Part shown: positions 10,386 through 21,496 of the stretch, one piece after another
Position numbering within the stretch: position 1 is the first letter of the stretch
How the letters are laid out: every line of letters begins with the position of its first letter
Assembly (NCBI GenBank): GCA_019671005.1
Contig: CM033715.1
Coordinates: forward strand, 4,526,001-4,590,000
DNA length: 64,000 nt
Direction of reading: 5' to 3'
From: Hibiscus mutabilis
Taxonomy: Eukaryota > Streptophyta > Magnoliopsida > Malvales > Malvaceae
Position numbers and translations under genes: made by a program
The notes under the pieces: model-generated
Seen by the model: the letters and a program-made list of their open reading frames with translations, nothing else
What the model was told of the DNA's origin: nothing
Database searches by the model: none

Positions 10386-13300
10386 TGTAACACCCCAAAT
10401 CCTAGCCTAGAAGTATTGAAATCAATTGCATAAGTTGATAGCCTAATTGAACCTAGAATTTAAGCTAAATTGATTAGTCAAGGATCTAAATGAAAGAATG
10501 AATGAAATAAGTGACCAATTTAAAGTGACTACATTGAATTAAATAAGAAAGACGGGGAATGCATGCTAAATTCCTTGTTTCCCCTAATGCCCTTGATTAA
10601 GTTAATAATAAGGATTAATTAAGGGACAATTTGGACAATTCACAAATCCAATAACTTGGATTAGATGTTGTCACCATCTTCTTTATTTCTCTTTGTTGGC
10701 CGAATAGAAGAGGGAAATTGGAGAGAAAGAAAGCTTGAGAAATCAGCCATTAATGAAGGAAAAAAATTAGCTTGCATGTATAAGATTTTGTAAGGAAATT
10801 AAAGCTAGAAGCAAAGTAAGTATGATTCTACTTTTGTTCAATTGAATAGGCAACTATACTTATTGAATTGGACTGTTTGATGATTATAGATGAAATTAAC
10901 TATTGAATATGTTGTTAGATGATTGAATGGTTGTAGAATTATGCAAATTTGAAGAATGAACACTAGGTATTATGCTGGAAATTATGTGTAAGTAATGGTG
11001 TAACAAAACTAGGTTACTGGAAAATTGAAATTAGATGTTGATGTAAGAATTGAATGGTTAGAACTTGTAATTGAGCTATGGAATTAATGAATTGAACATG
11101 ATCATGATTAGATATTGTAAAGAAGGTGTTAAACAAACTGAATTGTTAGTAACCAATGCTGGAAATGAAAGATAAAAGTATGAACATAGTCTTATAACAT
11201 AGAAACTGTTTTAGTAAGAACCTATTGTGTAAACATGTAAAGTTAAGCATTGTAACCAACTTACTCTGTTTTGGCTGCCTTTAATAATGAATTAACATTG
11301 ACTAAACATGTTTAGGATGTCATATGAAATGAATTATAGGGCCAAAACATTGGTTAAAATGAATTTAAGGAATTAAAATGTGAATAGGTGCAATCTGCCC
11401 AGAATTGCTCTGTTCTGGGCAATAACTTTGAAAATTCACCAAAAATTGTATATATCAAATTCAGGGCTGAAATTTTAGTGACATGATCCTTAGTATGTCT
11501 ACTTTCATTAGGTGAAAACAGAACTGAAAATTGGGTCCTGTGCTGGAAAATGTAAATAGAAATAGCTGGACAGTGCAAACTGTCCAGGCAGTGTAAATGC
11601 TCTGTCTTTGAACAATAAACTGTATTAATTGGCTAAGAACTAAAATGCAAGCCTTATATGGTCATAAATCCAATTTTGTTAGCTTTCCAATGGTGTAAAG
11701 TAATCGAAATACCGACATACGGATTAAAATATATGACCATTTAAAGAGACGGTGTGCAAACTGCCAGGCAGCAATGTCCTGGGCAGTTTGGGATTGTTTT
11801 TGCAGCTAGAAGCAAACTGTCTCCAAAACAGTTTTGGGATATTGTAATCTATCCAGTTATGTTCTAAAATGAGGTAATAACAATATAGAGATGAACTAGT
11901 AAGAAATGCTTAACAGAAAGCATAAAAATAGTAGCTAAATGTTAGGTACAAATGTGGTAACATTGCTACTATAATTGTGTGACATTATGTGCTTGTTTTG
12001 ATGAAATGTATGTGTTATGCTTGCTAGACCAAGGGCAGCAACTTGTGGAAGAGGAAGATAGGAGTGGACATCCCAAAGCTAGAGGCAAAGGTATTTGGAT
12101 ACAAGACAATTGATTTGCTAGGAGTATTGGGAGTGTAACTATCCATAGTGTTGGGACTAGGTCCTAACCAACCTTGTTATTGTCTTAATTCAATGTCATT
12201 TCCATGTAACATGACCTAAAACATATTTGGCTAATTAAGGGAAGAATGACATGTATGACAACTTGTTTGATGCCATGTTCTATGTGTTTACTTGACTGTT
12301 AAGCAAATGAAATGAAATGCTTGACATGTTGCATTGCTTATGCCAAAGGTAAGAAATGACATGCTTGCTTGGAGAATAAGGTACGCACATTGCATACACA
12401 TGCATGTGTTTGTGATTGATATACATGGCTGGTTGAAATGAATTGAACAATGGTACCACTTTGTATTCATGCTATTCGAATGGCATGGATAGACTTGTCT
12501 TGGGAGTTAAGACTCCATAAGCCTAAGGGCTTGGCCTTTGAATGGAATAATCTTGTATCGGATATTGAAATGTGTAAAGCTTGAATGAAATGGATAATCA
12601 ACAACCTTGGTAGCTAGTTTGGATAGATAGGAGGGCATGCCTTATAATCTTGAGCTCATATTGGCACTACGGTGCATATTGGCACGACGGTGCATATTGG
12701 CACTTCGGTGCATGTTGTTGAAGATTTGATTATCTATTAAACTAAATACCAAGGGTGTTATAAGATGACTTAATAACTTGAATGAACATTGTTTGCTTGG
12801 ATGTGTGATATGAACATTGATTGAATTTTAAGATTCTTGAATGAACTTCCTTGCCTTGAAAGATGACACATTAATGGTTGTATAACTAGTTACTTCTCAT
12901 GAAAGAAATGTATAAATGATAAATTTGTGTAAGAATGCCTACTTGGTAATTGGAGTATTTGGTTGCTTGTCTTCTAAGCAAGATATTCGAATAGCATATG
13001 GGTATTATGATGGATGTTGCTATGTTGATTTTGTATGATTTACGAAGATTGCCTAAGTTACTCCTTGAATTCGAATGGTATGTGTCTTGTAGAGATGATC
13101 TTGATTCTTTGAAATACATGTAAACTTTCTTCTCATGAGCCCTTATCATTCTTCCCATAACAGATTAAAGACATTATCAAGAGGATATCTTGAGATCGAA
13201 GCAACACCTTGAAGCAAGCTTGAAAGTATGATTTCATACTCTTTGTATACTTCTAGTTTGGTGGCACTAGATCTTGTAATAGGTAGCTTTGATCATGCAT

Positions 13301-14053
13301 TTGGATGTGTGTTTAAGACTAGTATATGTAATATTTTGATGGGCCTATCATGTAATCAACTTGGATGATTTAAACTATGTATATAACTTGGTTGATATGT
13401 ATATAAGTTAGTATAATGCTGCACATAATATGATAGAAATTCAATGTTTGTTGATCCTTCTTTAATTCAAATGCTAGACCAATGTGTATGATCATGCATT
13501 TGTTCTTATGGCTATTGGCATGATTCGACAATGTTGAGATTGAGGCTAAGGTGTATGAATATGTAATAAGAATGTAAGTTGGATGCTTTGTATTGATCAA
13601 GTTAATTGGTTGAATAAGTAGTATCTTGAGATGCAAGTAAGCTAATTGAAATAAGTTAGGTAACCTCATTGTATCAATCGAATAGAGTACATGAATTTGT
13701 AATAAGAATGAAAGTTGAATCATGTTTAATAGTAACCTATTGTGAAGTATGCCACACTTGTGATTGTTGTTGAATGATGTATATGAATTGAATGGAATGG
13801 TAATATGATAATGGTAACTTAAGTTATAAGTATGAAATGAAACAAATTAGTACCTAAATTAGCATGCTAAGTATGTTGGTTTTGTTTAATGTGGATTGCT
13901 TGTATGTCTTGTATGGTTGTGTTTAGGTTACTTGCGTTGCAAGTCATGTATATCGAGGTTACTTGTTCAACAAGTAACCTATATATTGCTTTGTTCTCGC
14001 ATTGGTAACGCTCCCGAACCAGGTTACGGCTAACTCGGGGAGAGGGTGTTACA
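10386..14053 (+). mobile_element. Tekay-type solo LTR, 3,668 bp, TSD TTTAC
   Basis: Begins TGTAACACCCCAAATCC and ends GAGGGTGTTACA. It is flanked by a perfect 5-bp duplication TTTAC (10381-10385 and 14054-14058). No primer site or internal region follows, so this is a solo LTR left by LTR-LTR recombination. It holds no gene; short frames within it show nothing recognisable. At 12503-12711 there is a run of mini-hairpins. Confidence 0.92.
12503..12711 (+). repeat. Mini-hairpin cluster in solo LTR
   Basis: Five perfect stem-loops: GGAGT-TAAG-ACTCC (12503-12516), AAGCC-TAAG-GGCTT (12519-12532), and GCAC with loops TACG, GACG and TTCG closed by GTGC (12664-12675, 12682-12693, 12700-12711). Stems differ between modules but each stays fully paired. 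Confidence 0.8.
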
Positions 14054-14869
14054 TTTACCAAATTATTAACGGAGTTAAACACATCTTTCCATCAATTTGG
14101 TTTATCAAACCATCTATAGACTACTTATGAGAAAAAAATCAAACCATGCAACCATAAAATAATAAATGGCCACTACACACTTATATATATACATATATAA
14201 ATCGAGAAATTTTAAAGATCAATGCACACAATACGACTCTGTGCCACCTACTAGGAGTTTCTAAAGAACTACGAACATAATTTCTTGAATCGGAGATCAT
14301 GTTCGAGCTTGAAGTATTATGCAAACGACTCCTTCCTGAAATGTGAATGGAAGGATCACATAAGCACATGCTTGTGAGGTAGTTTAAAAGTAAATAATAA
14401 CAATACGCAAACAAGACTTTTCGTTCTAAAATTTCCAAAGATCAAACTTGGCTGCTAGCTTACATACTCGAATGTTTCTAATTAAACAATCAAATCAAGC
14501 TCATTGCCATTCACATACACCAATAATTAACATAACTAAATAATTTCAATAGGAAGGACTCAATTCCTTAACAACTAGCATGAATAAGTTTAACAGTTAG
14601 GAAGATCAAATTTCAAGGTTTCATGATAGTTATCTCTTACATTAATAATCTGATTAATCATTTTCATAGCATAAGTACAAACGTAATTAGTCAAACGATA
14701 ACACCTATTTTTAAGACTTTGTTACCTTTTTCTTACGATCCTGAATCATCTTTTCTTACGATCCTGAATCATCAAACCACCATTGTCCTTATTCCCAAAA
14801 TTCCACCTATATATTTATAATACTCCAATATATAGATGTATTGTTTATATACAAAGCAGTCCATTTTTA

Positions 14870-15310
14870 TCATGTGTACACTTTAACACATCATAATCAG
14901 TCCATTTTCTTTCAAGTTTACACAAAACAGTCCATGTAAATAATTTATACACTTTAGTATATCAAAACAGTCCACTTTCTTTTAAGATTACACAAAACAG
15001 TCCATGTAATTCATTTATACACTTTAGTACATCAAAACAGTCCACTTTCTTTCAAGATTACACAAAACAGTCCATGTAATTCATTTATACACTTTAGTAT
15101 ATCAAAACAGTCCACTTTCTTTCAAGATTACACAAAACAGTCCATGTAATTCATTTATACACTTTAGTATATCAAAACAGTCCACTTTCTTTCAAGTTTA
15201 TACACTTTAGTATATCAAAACAGTCCACTTTCTTTCAAGATTACACAAAACAGTCCATGTAATTCATTTATACACTTTAGTATATCAAAACAGTCCGCTT
15301 TCTTTCAAGT
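14870..15310. repeat. 70-bp tandem repeat, about six copies
   Basis: The word TCCATGTAA recurs at 14931, 15001, 15071 and 15141 (exactly 70 bp apart) and again at 15253 after a shortened unit. Each unit contains ACAAAACAGTCCATGTAATT, then TTTATACACTTTAGTATATC and a second CAAAACAGTCCACTTTC. First and last units are partial or more diverged. Confidence 0.9.
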
Positions 15311-15314
15311 TTAC

Positions 15315-15670
15315 AAGCAAGCATTTGATCTAGCATATATTCATAACATGTCTTCCATTACAAGCAATTATCCGATCTAATATGTGTATCATAGCATATC
15401 TTTCAATACAAGCAACCGTTAGCTCTAGCATATGTTCATAACTTTTCTTTCATTACAAGCAATTATTCGATCTAATATGTGTATCATAACATATCTTTCA
15501 ATACAAGCAACCGTTAGATCTAGCATATGTTCATAACAGTTCTTTCATTTCAAGCAATTATTCGGTCTAATATGTGTATCATAACATATCTTTCAATACA
15601 AGCAACTGTTAGATCTAGCATATGTTCATAACATTTCTTTCATTTCAAGCAATTATTCGGTCTAGCATGA
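15315..15670. repeat. 95-bp tandem repeat, about 3.5 copies
   Basis: CAAGCAATTAT followed by TCGRTCTA recurs at 15361, 15456, 15551 and 15646, exactly 95 bp apart. Units contain GTGTATCATARCATATC and TAGCATATGTTCATAAC. The block lies directly beside the 70-bp array but shares no obvious sequence with it. Confidence 0.88.
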
Positions 15671-16989
15671 ATCTGAATTCATGATATTTATTCAATTTAG
15701 TTCTTAGCAAATGAATGCTAATCCAGGTAGTTTTCCAGGTTTATTCATTTACCATTTCTAATAGAACATAGTTCTATATTTAACTAGGGACATTTAGTCC
15801 TTCATAAACCAAGAGATCGAAATCCAATACATATCAAGGGAATATACGTTCCAAATTCTCATTTTTTACCTCAAGATTCATTAATTTATATTTTAAGTTG
15901 TCATGAGCCTTGATTGACAAGTTACTAGACACACGAATCCACAATAAGTGTAACAATAACAAGGGTACACATAGTACCAGAACAAGAGTACACAAGGCAC
16001 TGAATCTATTCATTACTGAACAAGGGTACCAATCGTAACAATAGATCACTTGATCTAAACAACAAGGGACCGTAGTCCAAACTAGCGAACTCGACAGACT
16101 CTATGGCATACCATTGTGTCTAAGAGTAACTCGAATCAAGGCTTATATTTATAACTCATTCTTCATTCAATCGAGAGGCATTGTATGCCTTAAAACATTA
16201 GTTGAATTATTCTATTCACATTCAAGTCTAGTCTTAAAGTGACTAGAAAGGTAGCATGAATTATTAACTTAGCTGGCTTATGCTTATCATAAGATATTTA
16301 TCTAATTTTGTAGTTATTCGAACCTTAATCAAGCCTTCATGTATATACACTAACATTTAGTGACATTCAATATTCTAATATAATTGGACAACCACATGCT
16401 TGTCCCTAATCTAGATTACTGTTATTTATTTTCATACACAACCTTTCTAAAGCAAGCTTATATTTTCAAGTATAAGTGTAACCCTTGATCAAAAATATGA
16501 TCCTTAAATCAATTTCAAATCAAAAGTACTTTCAAAGGAAGTACGTACCTTTTTCCAAGCTTAATCTTACATGCTTTTCTAGTCAAGTAATCTGATAGGA
16601 TTAACTGGAACAACAACCAAGATACTAAGAGAAGCTTTATTCTATTCGAATCTCTAGACTATGCTCACCTGTTATTCCGATGTTACGGAATACCCGAATC
16701 CTCATTCCTATGTTGCTACTTATCCAATTCCTTTTAGCTTTCAAGCCACAATTATTTTCCTATCTTGAGATGATAATGCAATTCGAATCAACAATACACT
16801 CTTCCATGGCTAATCTTTCAAGCAAATCAAGGTTTTTCACTCAACAATTTCCTCTGTTTCCTTCGGTCCTCTCTCCATAAGGAAGAAGATGACTCATTGT
16901 TTTTCTTAACTGAGAATAAGCATAGAAGGACATATGGATATGCCCTTAATCTTGTAACAATTTAGCATGTAAGTCTAATTTTTGTGTCA

Positions 16990-18276
16990 TGTAAAAATTT
17001 GGCCCATTTAAAACCCAGAAAAACCCAAATTTTCCAGATTCTGACGACTTCAAACTTGCATTTTTTCACCGGATTTACATCGAAATCGAATCACAACATC
17101 ATTTCAAACAAAAACAAAGGTAAAAAACAACTTCTTTTCTTTATTTAAATCAAAACAGAAAATAAATAGATAGGAAAATTACCAGAACTTGCTTCTCTTT
17201 GTTGTTTCCGAACGATGATTACAAACTGCTTGCTCCTATGAATTCTGAATGCTATGTGTGATTTCTATTGAATTGTTGTCTTGTTACAATAATTTACAGT
17301 GCTATTTATAGTACAAGAGTTTCCTAAATCCTAAGCTTAAATCTCTGATTTCTTCCCATCTGCTTGCTTGATTCTTGCCATGGCACCGATTTGGGGATTC
17401 TCGTCTTTTGCTTTGGTTCTGAATTACCTTTTGTATATTTAATTGTAGCTTGATTCTTGCTAGGTCTTTGAATTAGGGATTATCCATGTTGATTTTTGAA
17501 CTGCTATGCCCCAATTTAGGGATTTAATCATTTTGTTCCTCTGTTTACATGTTTCTGATGATTCGAACAGCACCGACAAGGAACAATCGAAGCAAGTGAA
17601 ACGTCGAAGAAGATGAAGTGATTGGCCGAAGCTGAATCGTCGGGCGCGTGGCTGCCACGCGCAAGTGGTGATCCGCGTGAACACCCTGAAGCAATCTAGG
17701 CCGCCAGATCGCATCCTGATCGAACGGCTAAGAAGTGCGGCTCTATATCATCCCCAACTGGCATGATCTATACCGTTGGATTGGCCTTTTGATCCAACAG
17801 TCCTGCTTCAACTGCGCATAAAGAAAGAAGACGGGAGTTAGGGTTTCTTTTTTGGGTTATAAACGGGCCAAATGGGCCTTTGTACATTGGACTCTTTTGT
17901 ATTTTTACTAATGGATTCTGATTTGAATTAAATCCAATAGACCTTTATTTATTTTCTAATTACAATTGGGCTATATATTATATATTTTGGGTTTTAATAC
18001 CTAATGTATATAACCTATGTTAATTCTATATAAACAACTATATACTAATTAAAACATACATCATATTTAATAATTCTAACTAATTATAACACATTGTATG
18101 AGACCTAAACTACATTAATCTTTAAATATAGTACTTATTATAATACCATAAATATATTAGCAATGTTACATGATATTCGAATAATCCTAATACTAATTGC
18201 AATATAAGACTACCTAAACCAAAATGACAGAGTTAAAATAAAGAAGTTAGGTGAAAATTCAGTGACAGCAACTGCA
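16990..18276 (-). mobile_element. Probable 3' LTR of the Tat/Ogre element
   Basis: This block follows integrase and 3' UTR of the minus-strand Tat element in the position of its 3' LTR. On the minus strand it could start TGCAGTTGC at 18276 and end TTTTTACA at 16990. It holds a TATA box and a transcribed-looking leader. Both ends are tentative because no second copy of this LTR is in the window. The 84-codon frame at 17460-17714 shows no domain. Confidence 0.45.
17303..17310 (-). promoter_or_regulatory. TATA box of Tat-type LTR
   Basis: TATAAATA on the minus strand, in the pattern of a plant pol II promoter. It lies in the middle of the presumed LTR, as expected for the U3/R border. Confidence 0.5.
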
Positions 18277-18365
18277 CCTCTTTGGTCATTCCGGTGAAAT
18301 AGGAATAGTGCAAAGAAAAGAAGACACTGATTTTCACCAATTACTAGACCGTTTATGCCTGAAAA

Positions 18366-18803
18366 GAAAAGCGGGTTCTATTCTCCTCATGCAAGAATAG
18401 ATAGGCGGGTTCTATTCTCCTCGTGCCCGAATAGATAGGTGGGTTCTATTCTCCTTATGCCTGAATAGATAGGCGGGTTCTATTCTCCTCATGCCTGAAT
18501 AGATAGGCGGTTTCTATTCTCCTCATGCATGAATAGATAGGTGGGTTCTATTCTCCTCATGCTCGAATAGATAGGCGGGTTCTATGCCCCTCATGCTCGA
18601 ATAGATAGGCGGGCGGGTTCTATTCTCCTCATGCCCGAATAGATAGGCGGGTTCTATTCTCCTCATGCCCGAATAGATAGGCGAGTTCTATTCTCCCCAT
18701 GCCCGAATAGATAGACGGGTTCTATTCTCCCCATGCCTGAATAGATAGGCGGGTTCTATTCTCCTCATGCCTGAATATATAGGCGGGTTCCATTTTCCAA
18801 ATG
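18366..18803 (-). repeat. 34-bp tandem repeat in Tat 3' UTR, about 12 to 13 copies
   Basis: Plus-strand unit GGGTTCTATTCTCCTCATGC followed by CCGAATAGATAGGC repeats every 34 bp with point differences; one unit (about 18604-18612) carries an extra GGCG. It lies between the integrase and the presumed 3' LTR. Tandem repeats in this position are a known habit of Tat/Ogre elements. Confidence 0.92.
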
Positions 18804-20339
18804 CTCGAACTCTAAAATCTGTCAAAACAAATAAAAATTATCTAAATAAGATGCATATGCCCCTAGGGATGCTTAGTCATGACTGCATGTCTTATTTCTT
18901 TTGCTATTTTTCTTAACGTTTTTCTTAATTAACACAGAAGAAAACTGTGAAGCTCTAGGAAACTCAGATTATATCATCTCAAACATTTTCTCAACTCTGG
19001 AAACTGATGATGTGTGACTGCTTTGGCCCATCCCAACAGAAAAGACGGTTCTCCAATACTAGTTGGCTTCACCATTTTCTTGTTGTTAAAATTCCATCAT
19101 CTATTCCTTGGAAAGTAATCTTCACCATTGCCTGCTTCATTTTCCGTACCATGGATTATTCATCCCTTCCTGTGACTTCTGTCTTAATTTTTCAAACAGG
19201 GAAGTCTTTTGCTGCTAGGACACCCTAGAGCAGAACTCCATGGGGATATGGGAAATGCATCGGTTTTCCATCATTAATGCATGAGAAATCATCTGAAAAT
19301 TACGACTGTATGCTTTGATGATAGACTAAATAATCATAGATAGTCATCTCCATCACTTCTGTTTTACCATTGTTATTCTTAGCACTTCCTTGCTTCATAT
19401 GATCTTTTAACATTTGCTCACCCAATCCAGTTATCTTGTACTCCTGGTTGAAAGGACTGACTTCATCCTCATATTCTTCAACACTCTGTTATCATTGTAG
19501 TTGATACATCAATGTTCAGTGACAAGCATCCTAGAATCTTGCTTCTCTCCCAATGTCTCATATCCTTGGTTATTTCCTCCAATGTCTGTTAAATTGTTCT
19601 CATTGTTGTAGAAAGAAGAATGTCTCATGTAAGCAACTCTATTTTGCAACATGCTTCCTTAAAGCATCTCTTGAGGTTTTCTGCCAAGATTTGTAGCAAA
19701 ACCTATTTCCATCTTGTATATCCTTATATGTTTGGCTGCTTTTTACGCCCTAAGCTCTAAATTTAACCACTGAATACCTCATAGTTCCAATACCCTTCTA
19801 GACAAACTTCAAAGTAATGCTCAAAAATCTTATATGTATTTCAAGTGATGTCAAATTTTAATTCTCATTTCAATGCAAGATGCTTTTTGGAAAGATGTCA
19901 AAGAAGGAAAGAAAAAAGTCTACACAACAAAACTTTATTGGTATTGTGGAAAACACAAAAAGAAATTACAAGGAAATGAATAAGCATTCAGATATCATGA
20001 ACCAAAACTTCTCCTGTCATGACTTCATAAGATACCTTGAATGTCCACCATTCTGAGCAGAACCTGGAAATAGTGACTATGTGGAAAGATGTGAAGCTTC
20101 ATGGTACCAAACTCCAAGATCGATTTGTGGAATGACCACTTTTGCAAATTATCTGAGCCGCCCTTTTACGGGTTTTCAACTCAGATCCTTCTTTGGTTTC
20201 AAAACGCCCTTTGCGGATTTTCATTTTGAACCCCATTTTCTTTTCCTTTCTCTTTTTCTTTTTCCCTTTTTTTCTTTTTTTTTCTTTTCTTTCTTTTCTT
20301 TCTTTTCTTTCTTTTTTTTTCTTTTTTTCTTTTTCCTCT
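18804..20339 (-). other. Tat 3' untranslated region
   Basis: Between the integrase stop and the 34-bp repeat. On the minus strand it begins with a 100-bp A/G tract (20240-20340), then text with two near copies of AAACCCRYAAAGGG, then unassigned sequence. About 19800-19900 matches 9748-9823 of the plus-strand Tat fragment. Short frames such as 19007-19228 on the plus strand look like chance. Confidence 0.7.
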
Positions 20340-21496
20340 TCAAACATAATACTTCTTAACCGAATCTAAATTTATCGGGTTTTGGAGTTTGTCTCCATCC
20401 ATTTCAGCTAAAATTAACGCTTCCCCTGAGAAAACCTTTGTCACAATGTAAGGTCCTTCCCAATTCGGCGCCCATTTTCCTCGAACGTCGCTTTGGATTG
20501 GCAGCTTCTTCTTCAACACCATATCCCCCTCTTGGAATTCCCTTGGGCAAACTTTCTTCTCATGAGCCCTTATCATCCTTCTCTGATACATTTCCTATGA
20601 CATAGCGCTTTCAGTCTTTTCTCTTCAATTAAGTTCAGCTAATCATATCTTGCTTGAACCCATTCTGCTTCTTCCAACTTTGCTTCCATTAAGGCACGGA
20701 GCGATGGTATTTCAACCTTAATGGGTAGCACAGCTTCTACTCCATATACCAATGAGAAAGGTGTTGCCCCAGTGGAAGTTCTTACAGCAGTTCGATAAGC
20801 GTATAAAGCAAACGGCAGCTTCTCATTCCAATCTTTATAGGTATCAGCCAATTTTGCAATTATCCTCTTAATATTCTTATTCGCAGCCTCCACTGCCCCA
20901 TTCATCTTCGGGCGATATACCACAGAATTATGATGTTTGACATTGAACTGCTCACAGACTCCACTTATCATCCTATTGTTCAAATTTGAAGCATTGTCGG
21001 TGATGATACTTTCAGACAAGCCGTATCGACAAACGATTTTCTTTTTCAAAAACTTGCAAACTGTGGATCTAGTGACACTTGCATACGAGGCTGATTCAAC
21101 CCACTTCGTGAAATAATCAATGGCTACCAGAATAAAACGATGCTCGTCCGATGCCTTAGGGTGAATCTGACCGATGACATCAATGCCCCACATGGAAAAC
21201 GGCCAAGGGACTGTCATAACATGAAGAGGCTGAGGTGGCGTATGAACCTTGTCATCATAGATTGGAACTTGTGGCATTTGCGAGAATAGTTGATGCAATC
21301 ATCTTCCATGGTTGACCAATAATACCCAAGACGCATGATTCTCATGCCCATGGTGAAACCACTAGGATGAGTTCCGCAGACTACTTCATGAACTTCTTCC
21401 ATAATTAATTGTGCCTCTTTTTCCCCCACGCATCTTAGAAGCACTTGATCACGACTTCTCTTGTATAAAACCTCTCCATCAATGACATACCCTGAT
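20340..21496 (-). pseudogene. Tat/Ogre integrase
   Basis: Integrase that would insert the cDNA. Order on the minus strand: zinc-binding N-terminus (21400-21240; HEVVCGTHPSG then RKCHKFQ, where the last cysteine is a phenylalanine), catalytic core with the first Asp in WGIDVIG (about 21185), second Asp in TDNASN (21000) and Glu in NGAVEAANK (20905), then C-terminal domain (APNWEGPYIVTKVF, about 20440-20465) ending YYV at 20340. A frameshift separates zinc domain and core (21214-21298) and at least one stop lies near 20600-20640. The N-terminal junction with RNase H is split by the LTR block 21497-33068. Confidence 0.85.

Larger units (their letters stand above)
14059..16989 (-). mobile_element. 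Tekay-type LTR on minus strand, remainder
   Basis: Continuation of the LTR at 9824-10385 beyond the solo LTR. It holds a 70-bp and a 95-bp tandem repeat and mini-hairpins at 15786-16190 (GGAC-ATTTA-GTCC at 15788-15800, GGTAC-ACATA-GTACC at 15964-15978, GGAC-CGTA-GTCC at 16067-16078, ATGG-CATA-CCAT at 16103-16114, AGGCA-TTGTA-TGCCT at 16176-16190). The right boundary near 16989 is an estimate. No protein-coding content was seen. Confidence 0.55.

Noticed and set aside
13370..14438. Several 70-117-codon minus-strand frames as host genes.
   Set aside because: They fall in Tekay LTR sequence, have no domain and lack conservation in the sister LTRs.
17460..17714. 84-codon minus-strand frame with Cys and Arg as a small peptide gene.
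   Set aside because: It lies in the presumed Tat LTR downstream of nothing recognisable; no signal peptide.
18366..18803. CRISPR-like array.
   Set aside because: The 34-bp units are directly adjacent with no spacers, and the context is a plant retrotransposon.
20081..20359. Phe/Ser-rich plus-strand frame and the Lys/Glu-rich frame opposite it.
   Set aside because: Low-complexity reading of the A/G tract in the Tat 3' UTR.
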